Assembly: GCA_002049455.2 (NCBI GenBank) | Contig: KV918845.1 | Location: forward strand, 203,126 to 267,125 | Length of the DNA stretch: 64,000 bases | Origin: Porphyra umbilicalis | Taxonomy: Eukaryota > Rhodophyta > Bangiophyceae > Bangiales > Bangiaceae | Direction of reading: 5' to 3' | Shown: positions 54,803 to 64,000 of the stretch, piece by piece | Numbering within the stretch: the first letter of the stretch is position 1 | Layout: each line of letters opens with the position of its first letter | Made by a program: the position numbers and the translations under genes | The notes under the pieces: model-generated | Told to the model about the DNA's origin: nothing | What the model saw: the letters and a program-made list of their open reading frames with translations, nothing else | Database searches by the model: none

Positions 54803-56722
54803 ATGACTCTGTTGGACGACGCTAGTTGCATTATTGAGGCCGCTAGCCACGCACTGGCGGCCACGAATGCGGGACACATTGACGGTGTCACCCACGGCTG
54901 GGTAGCAATGCCCTCTGTCTGTGGTCCGACAGCCACCGGCTACGGTTCCGTCTGCGGTGACAGCCAAGGTCTCCACGGCGGCCAAACCAGTTGTGTCGGC
55001 CGGGCTGACGCGGACAATGTCGATCCTGCTGGCGTGCACGCCCCAGCACCGACCGCCGCCGCGTCGGCCTCCATGCTGGTCAACGGCCTCGCTCTCCCAC
55101 CCACCCCGCCTTTTCTGCCGCCGTTTCCTACCCTGGGGACGCCGATTCCCGTGCCGGACATCACGCCAGTGCCGCTGACGGACAGGAATCGGGATCCCAC
55201 TGTGTCGCTTGACACGATCGCGGCAGCCGCCGCGAGGCTGATTGCGGCCGTCAACATGATCGCCACCGCGGGGGAGAGCCCCAACACTATCACGGGCGCC
55301 GCCGCTTCCTATCTTGGCGCCAACAGCACGCACGTGGCAGCCCGCCGGGTGGCCGCTGCGGTTCCCGCGGTCGCCACCGGAAGCACCGTCGCCCCCGCTG
55401 CCAACACGGACGACACAGTGCACAGGCTGGCCGCTGCCAGCGCGGTCACCCGCACCGTTCCCGCTGTCGCCCCCGTGAGCACGGCTGCGCCCGCTGCCCA
55501 GACGGTGGCTTCCGCCAGCACGGGCTCCCCTGTTGCCAAGATGGTCGCGCCCGCCAGTACGGTCGCCCCCGCTGCTCCCAAGGTCACCCCCACAAGGACG
55601 GTCACCCCCGGCGGTACGGTTGCCCTCGGCGGTACGGTTGCTCCCGGCAGTACGTCTACCCCCTCGAGTACGGTTGCCCTCGCGAGTAAGGCTGCCCCCG
55701 CAAGTACGGTCGCCCCCGCGAGTAAGGTCGCCCCTGCGAGTAAGGTCGCCCCCGCCAGTGCGGTCGCCCACGCCAGTACGGTCGCCGCCGCCAGTACGGC
55801 CGCCGCCGCTAGTACGGCCGCCGCAGCCAACAAGGGCACCCCCGCTATCAACACGGTCGCCGCCGCCAACAAGAGCACCCCCGCTGTCAACACGGTCGCC
55901 GCCGCCAACAAGGGCACTCCCGCTGTCAACACGGTCGCTGCCTCCAGCACGGGCGCCTCCACCGCCACCTCGGACGGCCGCGCCCCCCCCGAGGCCGCCA
56001 CTGCCAATACGCCCGCCGCCGCCAGTACGGTTTCCCCCGCTTCCAAGACAGTGGTCGCCGCCAGTACGGTCTCTCCGGCCGCCACTGCGGTCGCTGCTGC
56101 CAGTACGGACGCCGCCGCCAACACGGTGACCGTCGTCAGTACGGCGGCCTCCGCCAAGACGATTACCACCTTCGAGACTGTGTGCGTCGTTACCGACACG
56201 GCGGCCGCCGCCAGTGCAGTAGACGCGGTTTACAGGCCGGCGTCGGTGGCCAGTACGGGTGCAAGAGTGGCCGCCGCCTCCAACCCAAGCGCTGAGGGCG
56301 TCATCGAAACCGGCAACGCGCGCGACGCGCGCAACGCCAGCGACGCGGGTGACGCGATGGATGTTGATGTGACCTCGGCAGCGGATGAGGTCAACCCAGT
56401 CAGTCCGGCGACGCCGTCTGGTCGCTCTGATGTCACCAGTGTGCGTGATGCATGTCGCATGCCACCGCCGGCGGCTCTCTCTCGTGGTCCGAGGGCAAGT
56501 GAAAAGCGGACAGCAACTCGCAACGCCAACGCCAGCGCCAATGCCCCTTACCAACTGTACTTTTGTCTGCTTGCTCCAATATTTCTCGTACTTTCCTTCT
56601 CTTGTGCTGTTTTCATACTACTGCTGCTGTACTGGACGAGATGGTTCTTTGTATATCGTATGCCAGTACTGGCTAGGCGTGTTTTGGACGTTTGTGCTTC
56701 CCTCCCTCTCGTGGTTTTGTGA
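54803..56722 (+). CDS. Thr/Ala/Val-repeat protein of unknown function
   Basis: The frame runs from ATG 54803, after a long CT-rich leader, to TGA 56722. I do not recognise a family. The first about 240 residues are Ala/Pro/Thr-rich but non-repetitive. Residues about 240-445 are an imperfect six-residue repeat (A-S-T-V-A-P type) with three 13-residue NTVAAANKGTPAV-like blocks. An Ala/Asp-rich part follows (DARNASDAGDAMDVDV). The last about 60 codons are T-rich and hydrophobic, and a good 3' splice site (GTGATGCAG at 56719-56727) lies just past the stop. I therefore suspect they are intron and that the gene continues at 56728. The repeat style resembles surface or wall proteins, but no signal peptide is visible. 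Confidence 0.5.
   Translation: MTLLDDASCIIEAASHALAATNAGHIDGVTHGWVAMPSVCGPTATGYGSVCGDSQGLHGGQTSCVGRADADNVDPAGVHAPAPTAAASASMLVNGLALPPTPPFLPPFPTLGTPIPVPDITPVPLTDRNRDPTVSLDTIAAAAARLIAAVNMIATAGESPNTITGAAASYLGANSTHVAARRVAAAVPAVATGSTVAPAANTDDTVHRLAAASAVTRTVPAVAPVSTAAPAAQTVASASTGSPVAKMVAPASTVAPAAPKVTPTRTVTPGGTVALGGTVAPGSTSTPSSTVALASKAAPASTVAPASKVAPASKVAPASAVAHASTVAAASTAAAASTAAAANKGTPAINTVAAANKSTPAVNTVAAANKGTPAVNTVAASSTGASTATSDGRAPPEAATANTPAAASTVSPASKTVVAASTVSPAATAVAAASTDAAANTVTVVSTAASAKTITTFETVCVVTDTAAAASAVDAVYRPASVASTGARVAAASNPSAEGVIETGNARDARNASDAGDAMDVDVTSAADEVNPVSPATPSGRSDVTSVRDACRMPPPAALSRGPRASEKRTATRNANASANAPYQLYFCLLAPIFLVLSFSCAVFILLLLYWTRWFFVYRMPVLARRVLDVCASLPLVVL
55530..56130 (+). repeat. 18-bp coding minisatellite
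   Basis: Imperfect 18-bp units encode six residues each. Within them, 39-bp blocks around 55840-55950 occur three times. Period lengths are multiples of three, so the frame is kept. Confidence 0.7.
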
Positions 56723-56727
56723 TGCAG

Positions 56728-57741
56728 GAAAGCGAGGCTGGACTTCAGCTGCTGGAAGACCAGCAAGCAAAGCAACCGGCAGTTGCTCATTGACACCAAC
56801 CCCGCTTTTGCCTCCAAGTCACCATCAACCCCGTCACGGAAGCGCACGAGGGCGCAAACGTTGGAAGAGGAGTCGTACTCGTTTCTTTATGCTATGAGCT
56901 GTGCCATGTCACTGTACTGGCGTTTCCTATCACAGGTCCGCCTCTCTCTCGAGCAAGTATGCGTCAAGGACTTGCTCCCGGTCGGGAGCAAGAAGTCCAG
57001 CGCCTCGGGTCTGCACGGTGGCGCTGTGAAGATGGGCAGGGTGGTCTGGGCCAAAGAGCTCAAGTATCTACACGCGCACGTCGACAACAGCACATACGAC
57101 TGGGGCGCGCTGATCTCGACCAACAAGAGAAACAAAGAGCGTGCAACCTCACCGACGACCCGGGCGTACCCAAAGCCTCCATCGAATTGGATATAGCCGT
57201 TGACAAGATGGGGGAGAGTGTCGAGGTCGTCATGCCGGCAGAGGTCGCGCAGCTCAAGAAGCTCGTGCGCGACTGGGTCGCGCAACGCAAGGACGATGTC
57301 GCTGTCATTGACGGCGACGACGACGCCGACCTTCCTGGAGGTCGTGATCCTGATGGCGGCGGAAGCGATCGGAGTGGAGATGTGGGGGGCGGCGGCGTAG
57401 GTAACGGGGGCGGTGGTGCTGGAGGTGTGAATGGGGCGGATGACGGGGGTGGTGGGGAGGACGGTGGTGCCGGGGGTGATGGCGGTGCCGGTACCGGTGG
57501 CGGTGACGATGTGGGTACGAATGTGATGGGCGACGGGGGTGACGGCGACGACGTGCCGAGCGGCACGAACGCAGCAAGCAATGACCTATTCGGGGTCAAC
57601 CGAATGCGGCACCCGCTGTCGCCGACGGCCTCGGAGGAGAGGCCAGTCGTGCGGCGCAAGCGGCGGCCAAAGTGGATTACCAGACGCGTCGACTCCGACA
57701 AGGAGAGCGCGGGGAGGTCGTCCAAGAATAGCTTGGACTAG
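56728..57741 (+). CDS. probable downstream exon(s), unknown function
   Basis: After the splice-like CAG at 56725-56727 the plus strand reads coding-like text: KARLDFSCWKTSKQ, LLIDTNPAFASK, then LSLEQVCVKDLLPVGSKKS, then VVWAKELKYLHAHVDNSTYD. At about 57138 the better frame shifts by one base and continues TDDPGVPKASIELDIAVDKM, a charged helix (EVAQLKKLVRDWVAQRKDD), a Gly/Asp-rich linker and a basic tail (VVRRKRRPKWITRR), ending at 57741. A GTACTCG...TATCACAG stretch at about 56878-56938 could be a small intron. The basic tail suggests a nuclear protein. Joining to the upstream gene is inference. Confidence 0.45.
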
Positions 57742-57954
57742 GATTTCATTGTCAGTGATGGTGCTTCTCCTGAGAGCCGCTAGTCGTGAGTGCTTCTGAG
57801 TGTGCTTGTTTGCTTGTTTGTGCGCTTTACTGTCGTTATGTCTTGCTTTCCTCTGGGCTTTGCATGCTGTACTTGCTGTGGTGAATGTACTGGGCTTCTG
57901 CTGTTCGTTTCTTTTGTGCTGGGGTTCTCCATCGTCCGCTCTTCTGCGCACAGG

Positions 57955-59440
57955 GGGGGGCAGCCAGGCGGCGGACAGGTGGTGGGCGAGTGGCGAGTAG
58001 GCGGTGGGTAGGTGGTGGGCAAAGGGCGGGAAAGTGGTGCGCAGGTGGTGGATATGCGGCAGGTGGGTGGTCGTTGGTCGGCGGGTAGGTGACGGGCAGG
58101 TCGTGGGTCGACGATAGGAATGTGGCGGCGGGACGGCGGCGGGCAGGCGGCGGCCCGGTGGCGGACAGGCGCTGGGTTGGCGGCCGGCCGATCGCGGCCA
58201 AGTGGGGGGCGGGTGGGTGCTTGACGGCGGGAAAGTGTGGGGCGAGTGGCGAACGGGCGGTATGTTGGCGGCGGGCTTGTCGGCGGCGGGCAGCTTGTTG
58301 GTGCTGGTAAAGTGCGGAGCGAGTGGCTAGTTGGCAGCTTGTTGGCGGCGGGCGTGTGGCAGGCAATTGGCGGGCGGGCAGCTTGTTAGTGGCGGGCAAG
58401 TGCGGGGCGAGTGGCGAGTGGGCAGCTTCTTGGCGGCGGGCGTGTGGCGGGCAATTTACGGGCGGGAAGCTGGTTGGTGGCGGGCGTGTGGCGGGCGAGT
58501 GGCGGGCGAGTGGCTCGTCGAGGGCGGGCACGTGGGGGGCGAGTGGCGGGCGGGCGGCTCGTTGAGGGCGGGAAATTGGGGGGCGAGTGGCGCGCGGGCA
58601 AGTGGGAGGAGAGTGGCGGGCAAACAAGTGGGGGGAGAGTGGCGGGCGGGCGGCTCGTTGACGGAGGGCTAGTGGGGGGCGGTTGGGTGCTTTGCAGCGG
58701 GCGTGTGGCGTGCAACTAGCGGGCGGGCGGCTTGTTGGCGGCGGGCGTGTGGCGGGCATTTGGCGGGCGGGCAGCTTGTTGGTGGCAGGCAAGTACGGGG
58801 CGAGTTGCGAGTGGGCAGCTTCTTGGCGGCGGGCATGTGGCGGGCAGCTGGCGGGCGGGCAGCTGGATCGTGGCGGGCGTGTGGCAGGCGAGTGGCGGGC
58901 GTGTGGCCCGTTGAGGACGGGCAAGTGGGGGGCGAGTGGCGGGCGGGCGGCTCGTTTAGGGCGGGCAAGTGGGAAGCGTGTGGCGGGCGGGCGGCACGTT
59001 GACGGCGGGCTGGTGGTGGGCGAGTGCCGGGCGGGCGGCTCGTTGACGGCGGGATAGTGAGGGGCGAGTGGCGGCCGGGCGGCTCGTAGGCGGCGGGCAA
59101 GTGGCGGGCAAGTGGCGGGCAAGTGGCGGGCGGGCGTCTTGTTGGCGGCGGGCAAGTGGCGGGCAAGTGGCGGGCAAGTGGCGAACGGGAGGCTCGTTGG
59201 CAGCGGGCAAGTTGCCAACAAGTGGTGGGCGGGCGGCTCGCTGGCTGCCGGCAAGTGGCGGGCAAAAGGCGGGCGGGCGGCTCTTTGGCGGCGGGAAAGT
59301 GGCGGGAAAATGGCGGAAAAGCGGCCGGCGGGCGGTTCGTTGGCGGCGGGCGAGTGGCCGTGGGCTGGTGGCATGCTGACGGTGGGCAAGTGGCGCTGTG
59401 TCAAACGGCGGGCAAGTGGCGGTGGGCCGGCGGCGGGCAA
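57955..59440. repeat. G-rich minisatellite on an 11-bp register
   Basis: Nearly the whole stretch divides into 11-mers such as GTGGCGGGCAA, GTGGCGGGCGG, GCGGCTCGTTG and GCGGCGGGCAA. These are arranged in higher-order blocks of four to five. Because three units make 33 bp, long frames stay open, including one of 598 codons on the minus strand (57836-59632) with an 11-residue Pro/Ala/Arg repeat. I regard that frame as a by-product. The G-rich strand could form quadruplexes. Confidence 0.8.
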
Positions 59441-60121
59441 GTGGGGTGCAAGTGGAGTGGGGGGTGGGGCGGGAAGGGTGAGGGGGGGAGGGGTCTCAGG
59501 GGGCGGTGGGCAGCCCCGCGAAGCGTCCCAGAGAGCCAGTGGGAGGGGGGTGAAGGCAGCCTCTGGATGCCCCAGGGAGCGCAACATACACCACCATTTG
59601 CCCTTCAACGTAATAGATCCAGGCAGCGTCACTTACACGGCCGCAACGCGGCCGGGCGAGTGCTTCTCCGTGCACGACGTAGCGCTCCGGTGACCGGACA
59701 CGCGCGTCGCTCAGAAACAACCGTATTTTGGCTGTCACAGAGGTCTACGTTTCATGTCTGGGACGCAGTTCTTGTCTATACTGCGAGAGTGCAGTGGTGT
59801 GCCGCGGTCTCAAATGCGAATATCGTTTACTATATTGGAAGTTTTGCAGTGTGGAGGGGGGTCGAATATGGCCTAGTACACGCCATTTTAGCCTGTACTG
59901 GACGCGATCGGAGGCAATTTGAAAATTGTGGGTACCGGCGACAGTACAGCAAATCAGCATGCGCCCCACTTTGCAGACGATGGTGTGGTCGCATGGTTTC
60001 AATACCAGATTCCTGAATATGAAACGGCCGAGCCTGCAGAGGATCACACACTGACTCTCCGGCGGGCCTCGCCAGTTGGCACTCTCACGGGCGGAACTGG
60101 GACCACGCTGTTGTCTGAAAA
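59441..60121. other. intergenic, nothing recognised
   Basis: Unique sequence of ordinary composition with only short frames; no RNA gene or domain seen. Confidence 0.4.
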
Positions 60122-61514
60122 CGCCCATCCGAAAAAAGAAAAGGCCCATCCGTCCCATCCGCGACGGGTTTGGATGGGCTTTCGGGCCCCATCCATCCCC
60201 ATCGCTCAGCCCAGTGCACGCCGAGTTAATGCACTGTGAACCGGCGCATAGAGCAAATACGGGCATCTATTGGCAGAGGAGCACAATTCTCTCCATTCTT
60301 TGGACGGGACCGTTCTTGTAAGGTGGATGCGGAATACCAATAGATTTCGAAGTAGAATTGGCGCCAAAGACAACGTGGCTGCACGGGGGCGCGCCTTTTC
60401 GCGGCCCTCGGCCCCCGCGTTGCTGTTAGATCCCAGGAACGACCGCACAAACCCGGGCGTGGATGTCCCTCCAACCACTTGATTTGCAGAGTAGCGACGG
60501 CAGCAAGCGCCCCAGTAAGACGCGCCGGCGCACCGTCAGGCGCCGTGCCTTTGTCGCTGTGTGTCCGACGTGTTTCTGTTTCGCCCTCTCCTGGCCGCTG
60601 TTGACGAGGACCTGTTTCTGTTTCGCCCTCTCCTGGCTGCTGCTGACGAGGACCGAGTACGTTGGCTGCCGCTGTCCCTCCTCTACTTTCCCCCCCCTCC
60701 AATTCTCGTTTCCTCTTTCGTGCATGGCCTCGCCCATTCCTTGTCATCCTTTTGCGACCTCCCTCCTTCTAGCTTCTAACGACACGCCACTCCCTGTCCC
60801 CCATCAACACCTCTTTTGGTTTTGCTGGCTGTGCTCCTGGCATCTTTCGCCTGTGCTGTGCGTTGGGGTCCTTCTCTGCCAAATTTGCCGACGACAGGTG
60901 TGACCTTGCCTACCTCCCTCCGTGCACTACCTCATGTCCTGGCACAGACAAAGAGACAGGGGACGGTTCGTCAGCATCGTCTCCCGGCGTGCTGCTGTCC
61001 GCAGCCGTACTCCGGTATAATCACACGTTTCCCATCAGCACAATTAAACATGCTCTCTGTCACCTTCCATCTCGTCCTTCGCTCGGTGGTCCTCCTCGGG
61101 TTGGCGGCTTTATATTGGTTGGAGCGCACAGCCAGCTTCACTTGCCGGCGACGCGCACGGAGCCAATGGGCCAAGCTGTGTGACGTGCCACAGTCACGGC
61201 AACTGCGGATCACGCCGCCTGTGCAGGCGGTGTGATCGGCCCGTGGACACGGGGCCGGCCCGTGCGCACCATGAAAGCTCTGCCACGATCGAGTCAACGA
61301 GGTCGAGAGCTACCCGTTCTCTTTCACTGTGAGGGCCTATAAAATTGAGTGATAACCCAATTTCCTCCTTAGCCACTGATACTTCTACACGTTGCCGGAT
61401 GGCGCCCGTATCATTTTCGTAGACCGCATGTAATGCAGGGAGCTCTATGCGCCACCTTAACTCGGCGTGAGTGGACCCCATCCAAAGCCCATCCTCGATG
61501 AGTTTGGATGGGCA
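60122..61514. mobile_element. candidate non-autonomous element with diverged inverted ends
   Basis: The left end region has CACGCCGAGTTAA (60217-60229) and GCGCATAGAGC (60244-60254). The right end region has their reverse complements in mirrored order (61457-61469 and 61442-61452). Outside these, both ends carry repeated GCCCATCC/GGATGGGC motifs with TTTGGATGGGC on each side. The interior (about 1.2 kb) encodes nothing recognisable. The exact termini and target duplication are unclear. Confidence 0.55.
60571..60654 (+). repeat. 42-bp tandem duplication
   Basis: Two copies starting TGTTTCTGTTTCGCCCTCTC differ at a few positions. Confidence 0.8.
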
Positions 61515-62454
61515 GTCGGCGGGCCACGACGATCTCGCCCCTCCGTCGGGCCTCACACCACCACTCCATTGTCGTCACCGCACCGCCATGCTCTCTCTTC
61601 GACGCGCGCGCCGCATCCGCTCCTTCTTTGGGCCTGCACTCCGCGTCCGCCCCTTTTTTTGCCCCCCCCCCTCCCCCTTTCTTTGCACCCGCGCGCCGCA
61701 TCTGCCCCTTTCTTTGCCCCCCTCCCTCCCCCCATCCGCACGCCATGCAAGTCGCGCTGCACTCACGTTCGTTTTCTTTCTCCATGCGTTCCACGTCCTT
61801 CCCCGTTCCCCCCCCCGGCCCCTGCCGGGACGTTCACTCATCTCTTGTTCATTTCTTGAGGCATCTGTCGGCCTCCACTGTCGACCTCCCCCTGCGTGTG
61901 GCGGCGCGCCGAGTGCTGTGCTTGTTTGCTTTGCTGACTATTGCTTTATACTGAGAACCATACGACAAAGATGAAGATATCAAATGGGGACCGACAATGG
62001 GACGCTACAACTGGAGAAGAGAAAAGGACACAACGACAACTGGGGAAGAAAAAAGGGACCCAACGCCGTGGTGGTCAGAAGAGCAAAGGGACAGGACGAC
62101 TAGCCGCCATTACAGTGACGAAGCTCGGAATTCTATGAGAGCATCGAAAAGACACGCTCCCTCAATATACAACACTTATGCTGAATAATACATCACAATA
62201 CCAATTGCTGTCCATCACCCCAGCAACATGACATTTCACACAAATCAGCTGCTTCACACATTCTACACATTAGAGAGTGTCAACAACCAACCCGTGGGAA
62301 GCAATCATGGCTACTTCGTGGGAAGACCTAACGATAACTGATTTTCAACGGTGGGCTTTCATGTGAGATTCAACATCGGCAGAGTCGTGGGAGTGGGCAC
62401 GTCGGGGTCGCGTTTGCGCGTGCTCCTCGGTCCGGCTGGACGCCGCGCGGCCAC
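61515..62454. other. intergenic, C-rich then AT-richer, no gene
   Basis: Positions 61515-61960 are pyrimidine-rich with frames open in several phases and no domain. Positions 61960-62454 are AT-richer and may hold the 5' end and promoter of the Harbinger-type element. No terminal repeat could be fixed. Confidence 0.4.
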
Positions 62455-62625
62455 ATGACAGCGACCGCCGCGATGGTGGCCATCAAGGACTACTCCATGA
62501 GGCAGCTGCTGCGCACACGGCGTCGGCTGCGGCGCGAGCTTATTGCACGCCTATCAACGGGAGAGGACAATGTTGTGATCGCGCCTGCTCTTCTCTGCTT
62601 CTTGCATGTGCGGAGAGATCTCTGA
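62455..62625 (+). CDS. 56-codon ORF in frame with and upstream of the Harbinger transposase
   Basis: It runs from ATG 62455 to TGA 62625, six bases before the transposase ATG and in the same frame. The text (KDYSMRQLLRTRRRLRREL, then ALLCFLHVRRDL) has the basic, helical look of HARBI1 N-termini. I infer that it was once the transposase N-terminus, now separated by a nonsense codon. A separate small protein or regulatory upstream ORF is the alternative. Confidence 0.45.
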   Translation: MTATAAMVAIKDYSMRQLLRTRRRLRRELIARLSTGEDNVVIAPALLCFLHVRRDL

Positions 62626-62631
62626 AACGCC

Positions 62632-63612
62632 ATGCAGCGGGTGCGGGCGGTACGCGCGACGCTGTTCAACTTGGGTATGTTCTCAACAGAGCAGGCCTTG
62701 TCTCTTTTTCGATTTAAGCCTGGAGACGTGGGGCGCGTTGCCGCGCTTCTTCGTATTGACGACGTGACGCTCCCAGGGAGACACCGAGTGTCCAGTTTAG
62801 AGAGGCTGTGCATTGTGCTCCGTCGTTTGTTGTCACCTGCTCGCTGGGTGGACGTGGAGGCTGTTTCTGGTCGATGTAGCTCAGCCCTGTGCTCCATCTT
62901 TTATGAGACGATTGAAGCTCTGGCTGAACGGTGGGGCGACCCACTTTGCTCGTGGCGCGGAGACCTGATGAACGAGCGGGCAGCAACCTATGCGCGGTGC
63001 GTACAAGACAAGGGTGGGGCTATGGACAACTGTATTGGATTCATCGACGGTACTGGGATCTTCGTCTCAAGACCTGGTCGGGGGCAGCAGCGTAGCGTCT
63101 TCAGCGGATATAAAAGGACGCATATGATCAATTTCCAGTCTATCGTGACGCCGGACGGCCTGTTTTTCCATTTGGCAGGGCCTATGGAGGGCAGGCGGCA
63201 CGATGTGACGCTGTACCGGGACGCCGGCACGGACGCCATGCTTGAGGCGGGATTGCTTGTACAAGGGGTGCGGTACTGCGTGTTTGGCGATAAGGCTTAC
63301 TTGCTTCGCTCATGGTTACAGGTACATGTCCCTTCTGTGGCTGGTGTCGTGCTGGGAGACGAGGAGGAGAGCTTCAACGTGGACATGGCATCAGTGCGGG
63401 TGGCGGTTGAATGGGGCTACAAGGAGGTGAAGCAGGTCTTCCCAGCACTTGACTACAAGAGAAGGATGAAAATCAACGAGTGCCCGGTCGGTTTTCTGTA
63501 CAAGGTTGCGGTGCTGTTGTGCAATGTGCGCTGCTGTACATATGCGGGGCAGACGTCTGAGTTCTTCGATTGCCCCGCGCCAAGTGCGGAGTGGTACCTT
63601 TCTTTGCCGTAG
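62632..63612 (+). CDS. Harbinger/PIF-type transposase (DDE_Tnp_4), 326 aa
   Basis: These nucleases move PIF/Harbinger elements; related host proteins are called HARBI1. The catalytic triad is complete: Asp139 in GFIDGTGIFVSRP, Asp220 in VFGDKAY and Glu260 in RVAVEWGYKEVKQVF. Between them are KRTHMINFQSIVTPDG and GRRHDVTLYRDAG, both typical. The length is close to HARBI1 (about 350). The usual N-terminal helix region may be shortened by the upstream in-frame TGA at 62623-62625. The Myb-like partner protein that autonomous Harbinger elements encode was not found in this window, though it could lie beyond 64000. The gene is otherwise undamaged. Confidence 0.88.
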   Translation: MQRVRAVRATLFNLGMFSTEQALSLFRFKPGDVGRVAALLRIDDVTLPGRHRVSSLERLCIVLRRLLSPARWVDVEAVSGRCSSALCSIFYETIEALAERWGDPLCSWRGDLMNERAATYARCVQDKGGAMDNCIGFIDGTGIFVSRPGRGQQRSVFSGYKRTHMINFQSIVTPDGLFFHLAGPMEGRRHDVTLYRDAGTDAMLEAGLLVQGVRYCVFGDKAYLLRSWLQVHVPSVAGVVLGDEEESFNVDMASVRVAVEWGYKEVKQVFPALDYKRRMKINECPVGFLYKVAVLLCNVRCCTYAGQTSEFFDCPAPSAEWYLSLP

Positions 63613-64000
63613 GAGAACATCACCGTATCGGTGAGGGATGTGCGTGTGTGTGTGGTTGTGGAGGGGAGGGGGTGGGGGGGGATCGTGTTGCGCTTGGTCG
63701 AAGGATGATGGTGGCGCGGTCAGGTGGCTAGGCTGCATACACGGCGCGGCGAGGAAGCTCGAGTGCTGTGTAAATGGGCACGTCGTTTTGAGGGAGGGGG
63801 GTCATGCACCATGCAAACCAAGCCCCAGACTACTGCCTGGGGACAAGCGGTTGCTGACGTGGTCGGGCAGTTGCGACCGTTTGACACCGTTACATACGGA
63901 CATGCATCCCGTCCATTTGTGTGCCTGCTTTTGGCTATGTAAAGGGCACGTTTAGAAAGAAAAAAAAAAAACGCTCAGTGGGGGGGGGGGGGGGGGGGGG
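63613..64000. other. downstream region ending in poly-A and poly-G runs
   Basis: It begins with a small hairpin after the stop (TCACCG TAT CGGTGA). It ends with a 12-base A run and then a G run of at least 21 bases reaching the window edge. No gene seen. Confidence 0.5.

Noticed and set aside
57836-59632. 598-codon minus-strand ORF
   Set aside because: It follows from an 11-bp repeat with few stop-forming triplets; the other frames are also largely open and the product is a simple Pro/Ala/Arg repeat.
1-64000. CRISPR arrays, tRNA or rRNA genes, and prokaryotic operons
   Set aside because: No short regularly spaced palindromic repeats with unique spacers, no tRNA B-box in a cloverleaf context and no rRNA core sequences were seen; gene content is eukaryotic.

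Overview
The window looks like nuclear DNA from a GC-rich, intron-poor eukaryote. Evidence: ATG starts in Kozak-like contexts, eukaryote-only or eukaryote-typical proteins (MOB1, a GATA zinc finger, a Tpt1/KptA tRNA phosphotransferase), a plastid-type BASS transporter with a long N-terminal extension, and eukaryotic DNA transposons. A bangiophyte red alga (Porphyra/Pyropia type) is my best guess, but this is inference only. No rRNA, tRNA, CRISPR or prokaryotic operon was recognised. Long C or G homopolymers break reading frames in several genes; some of these breaks are probably sequencing or assembly errors.

Layout. (1) Positions 1-29900 are a tandem array of a 3.14-kb satellite: nine full copies, one truncated copy next to a single N at 3167, and a last copy that stops at the apex of a palindrome. 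The satellite has no frame-conserved gene. (2) Positions 29901-41568 form a gene-bearing segment: a Tpt1/KptA-like RNA 2'-phosphotransferase (+), an unknown Ala/Arg-rich protein (-), MOB1 (+), a GATA zinc-finger protein (-), and a BASS-family carrier (+). (3) Positions 41569-45814 have no gene I can defend, but hold a perfect 22-bp palindrome and an 81-bp tandem repeat. (4) Positions 45815-53909 are a nested transposon. A dead minus-strand transposase gene (C2H2 finger plus Plavaka/CACTA-like DDE features) is split by a 5.19-kb pogo-type element (46395-51588) with CAGTCATTG ends, a TA target-site duplication and a DD30D transposase. Removing the pogo element with one TA leaves the host frame open across the junction. 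(5) Positions 54803-57741 carry an unknown Thr/Ala/Val-repeat protein and probable further exons. (6) Positions 57955-59440 are a G-rich minisatellite on an 11-bp register. (7) Positions 60122-61514 are a candidate non-autonomous element bounded by diverged inverted repeats. (8) Positions 62455-63612 encode a Harbinger-type (DDE_Tnp_4) transposase preceded in frame by a 56-codon ORF and a TGA. The window ends in a poly-G run.

The cellular genes do not form a pathway. They are unrelated housekeeping, signalling, transcription and transport genes beside a satellite block and a transposon-rich region.
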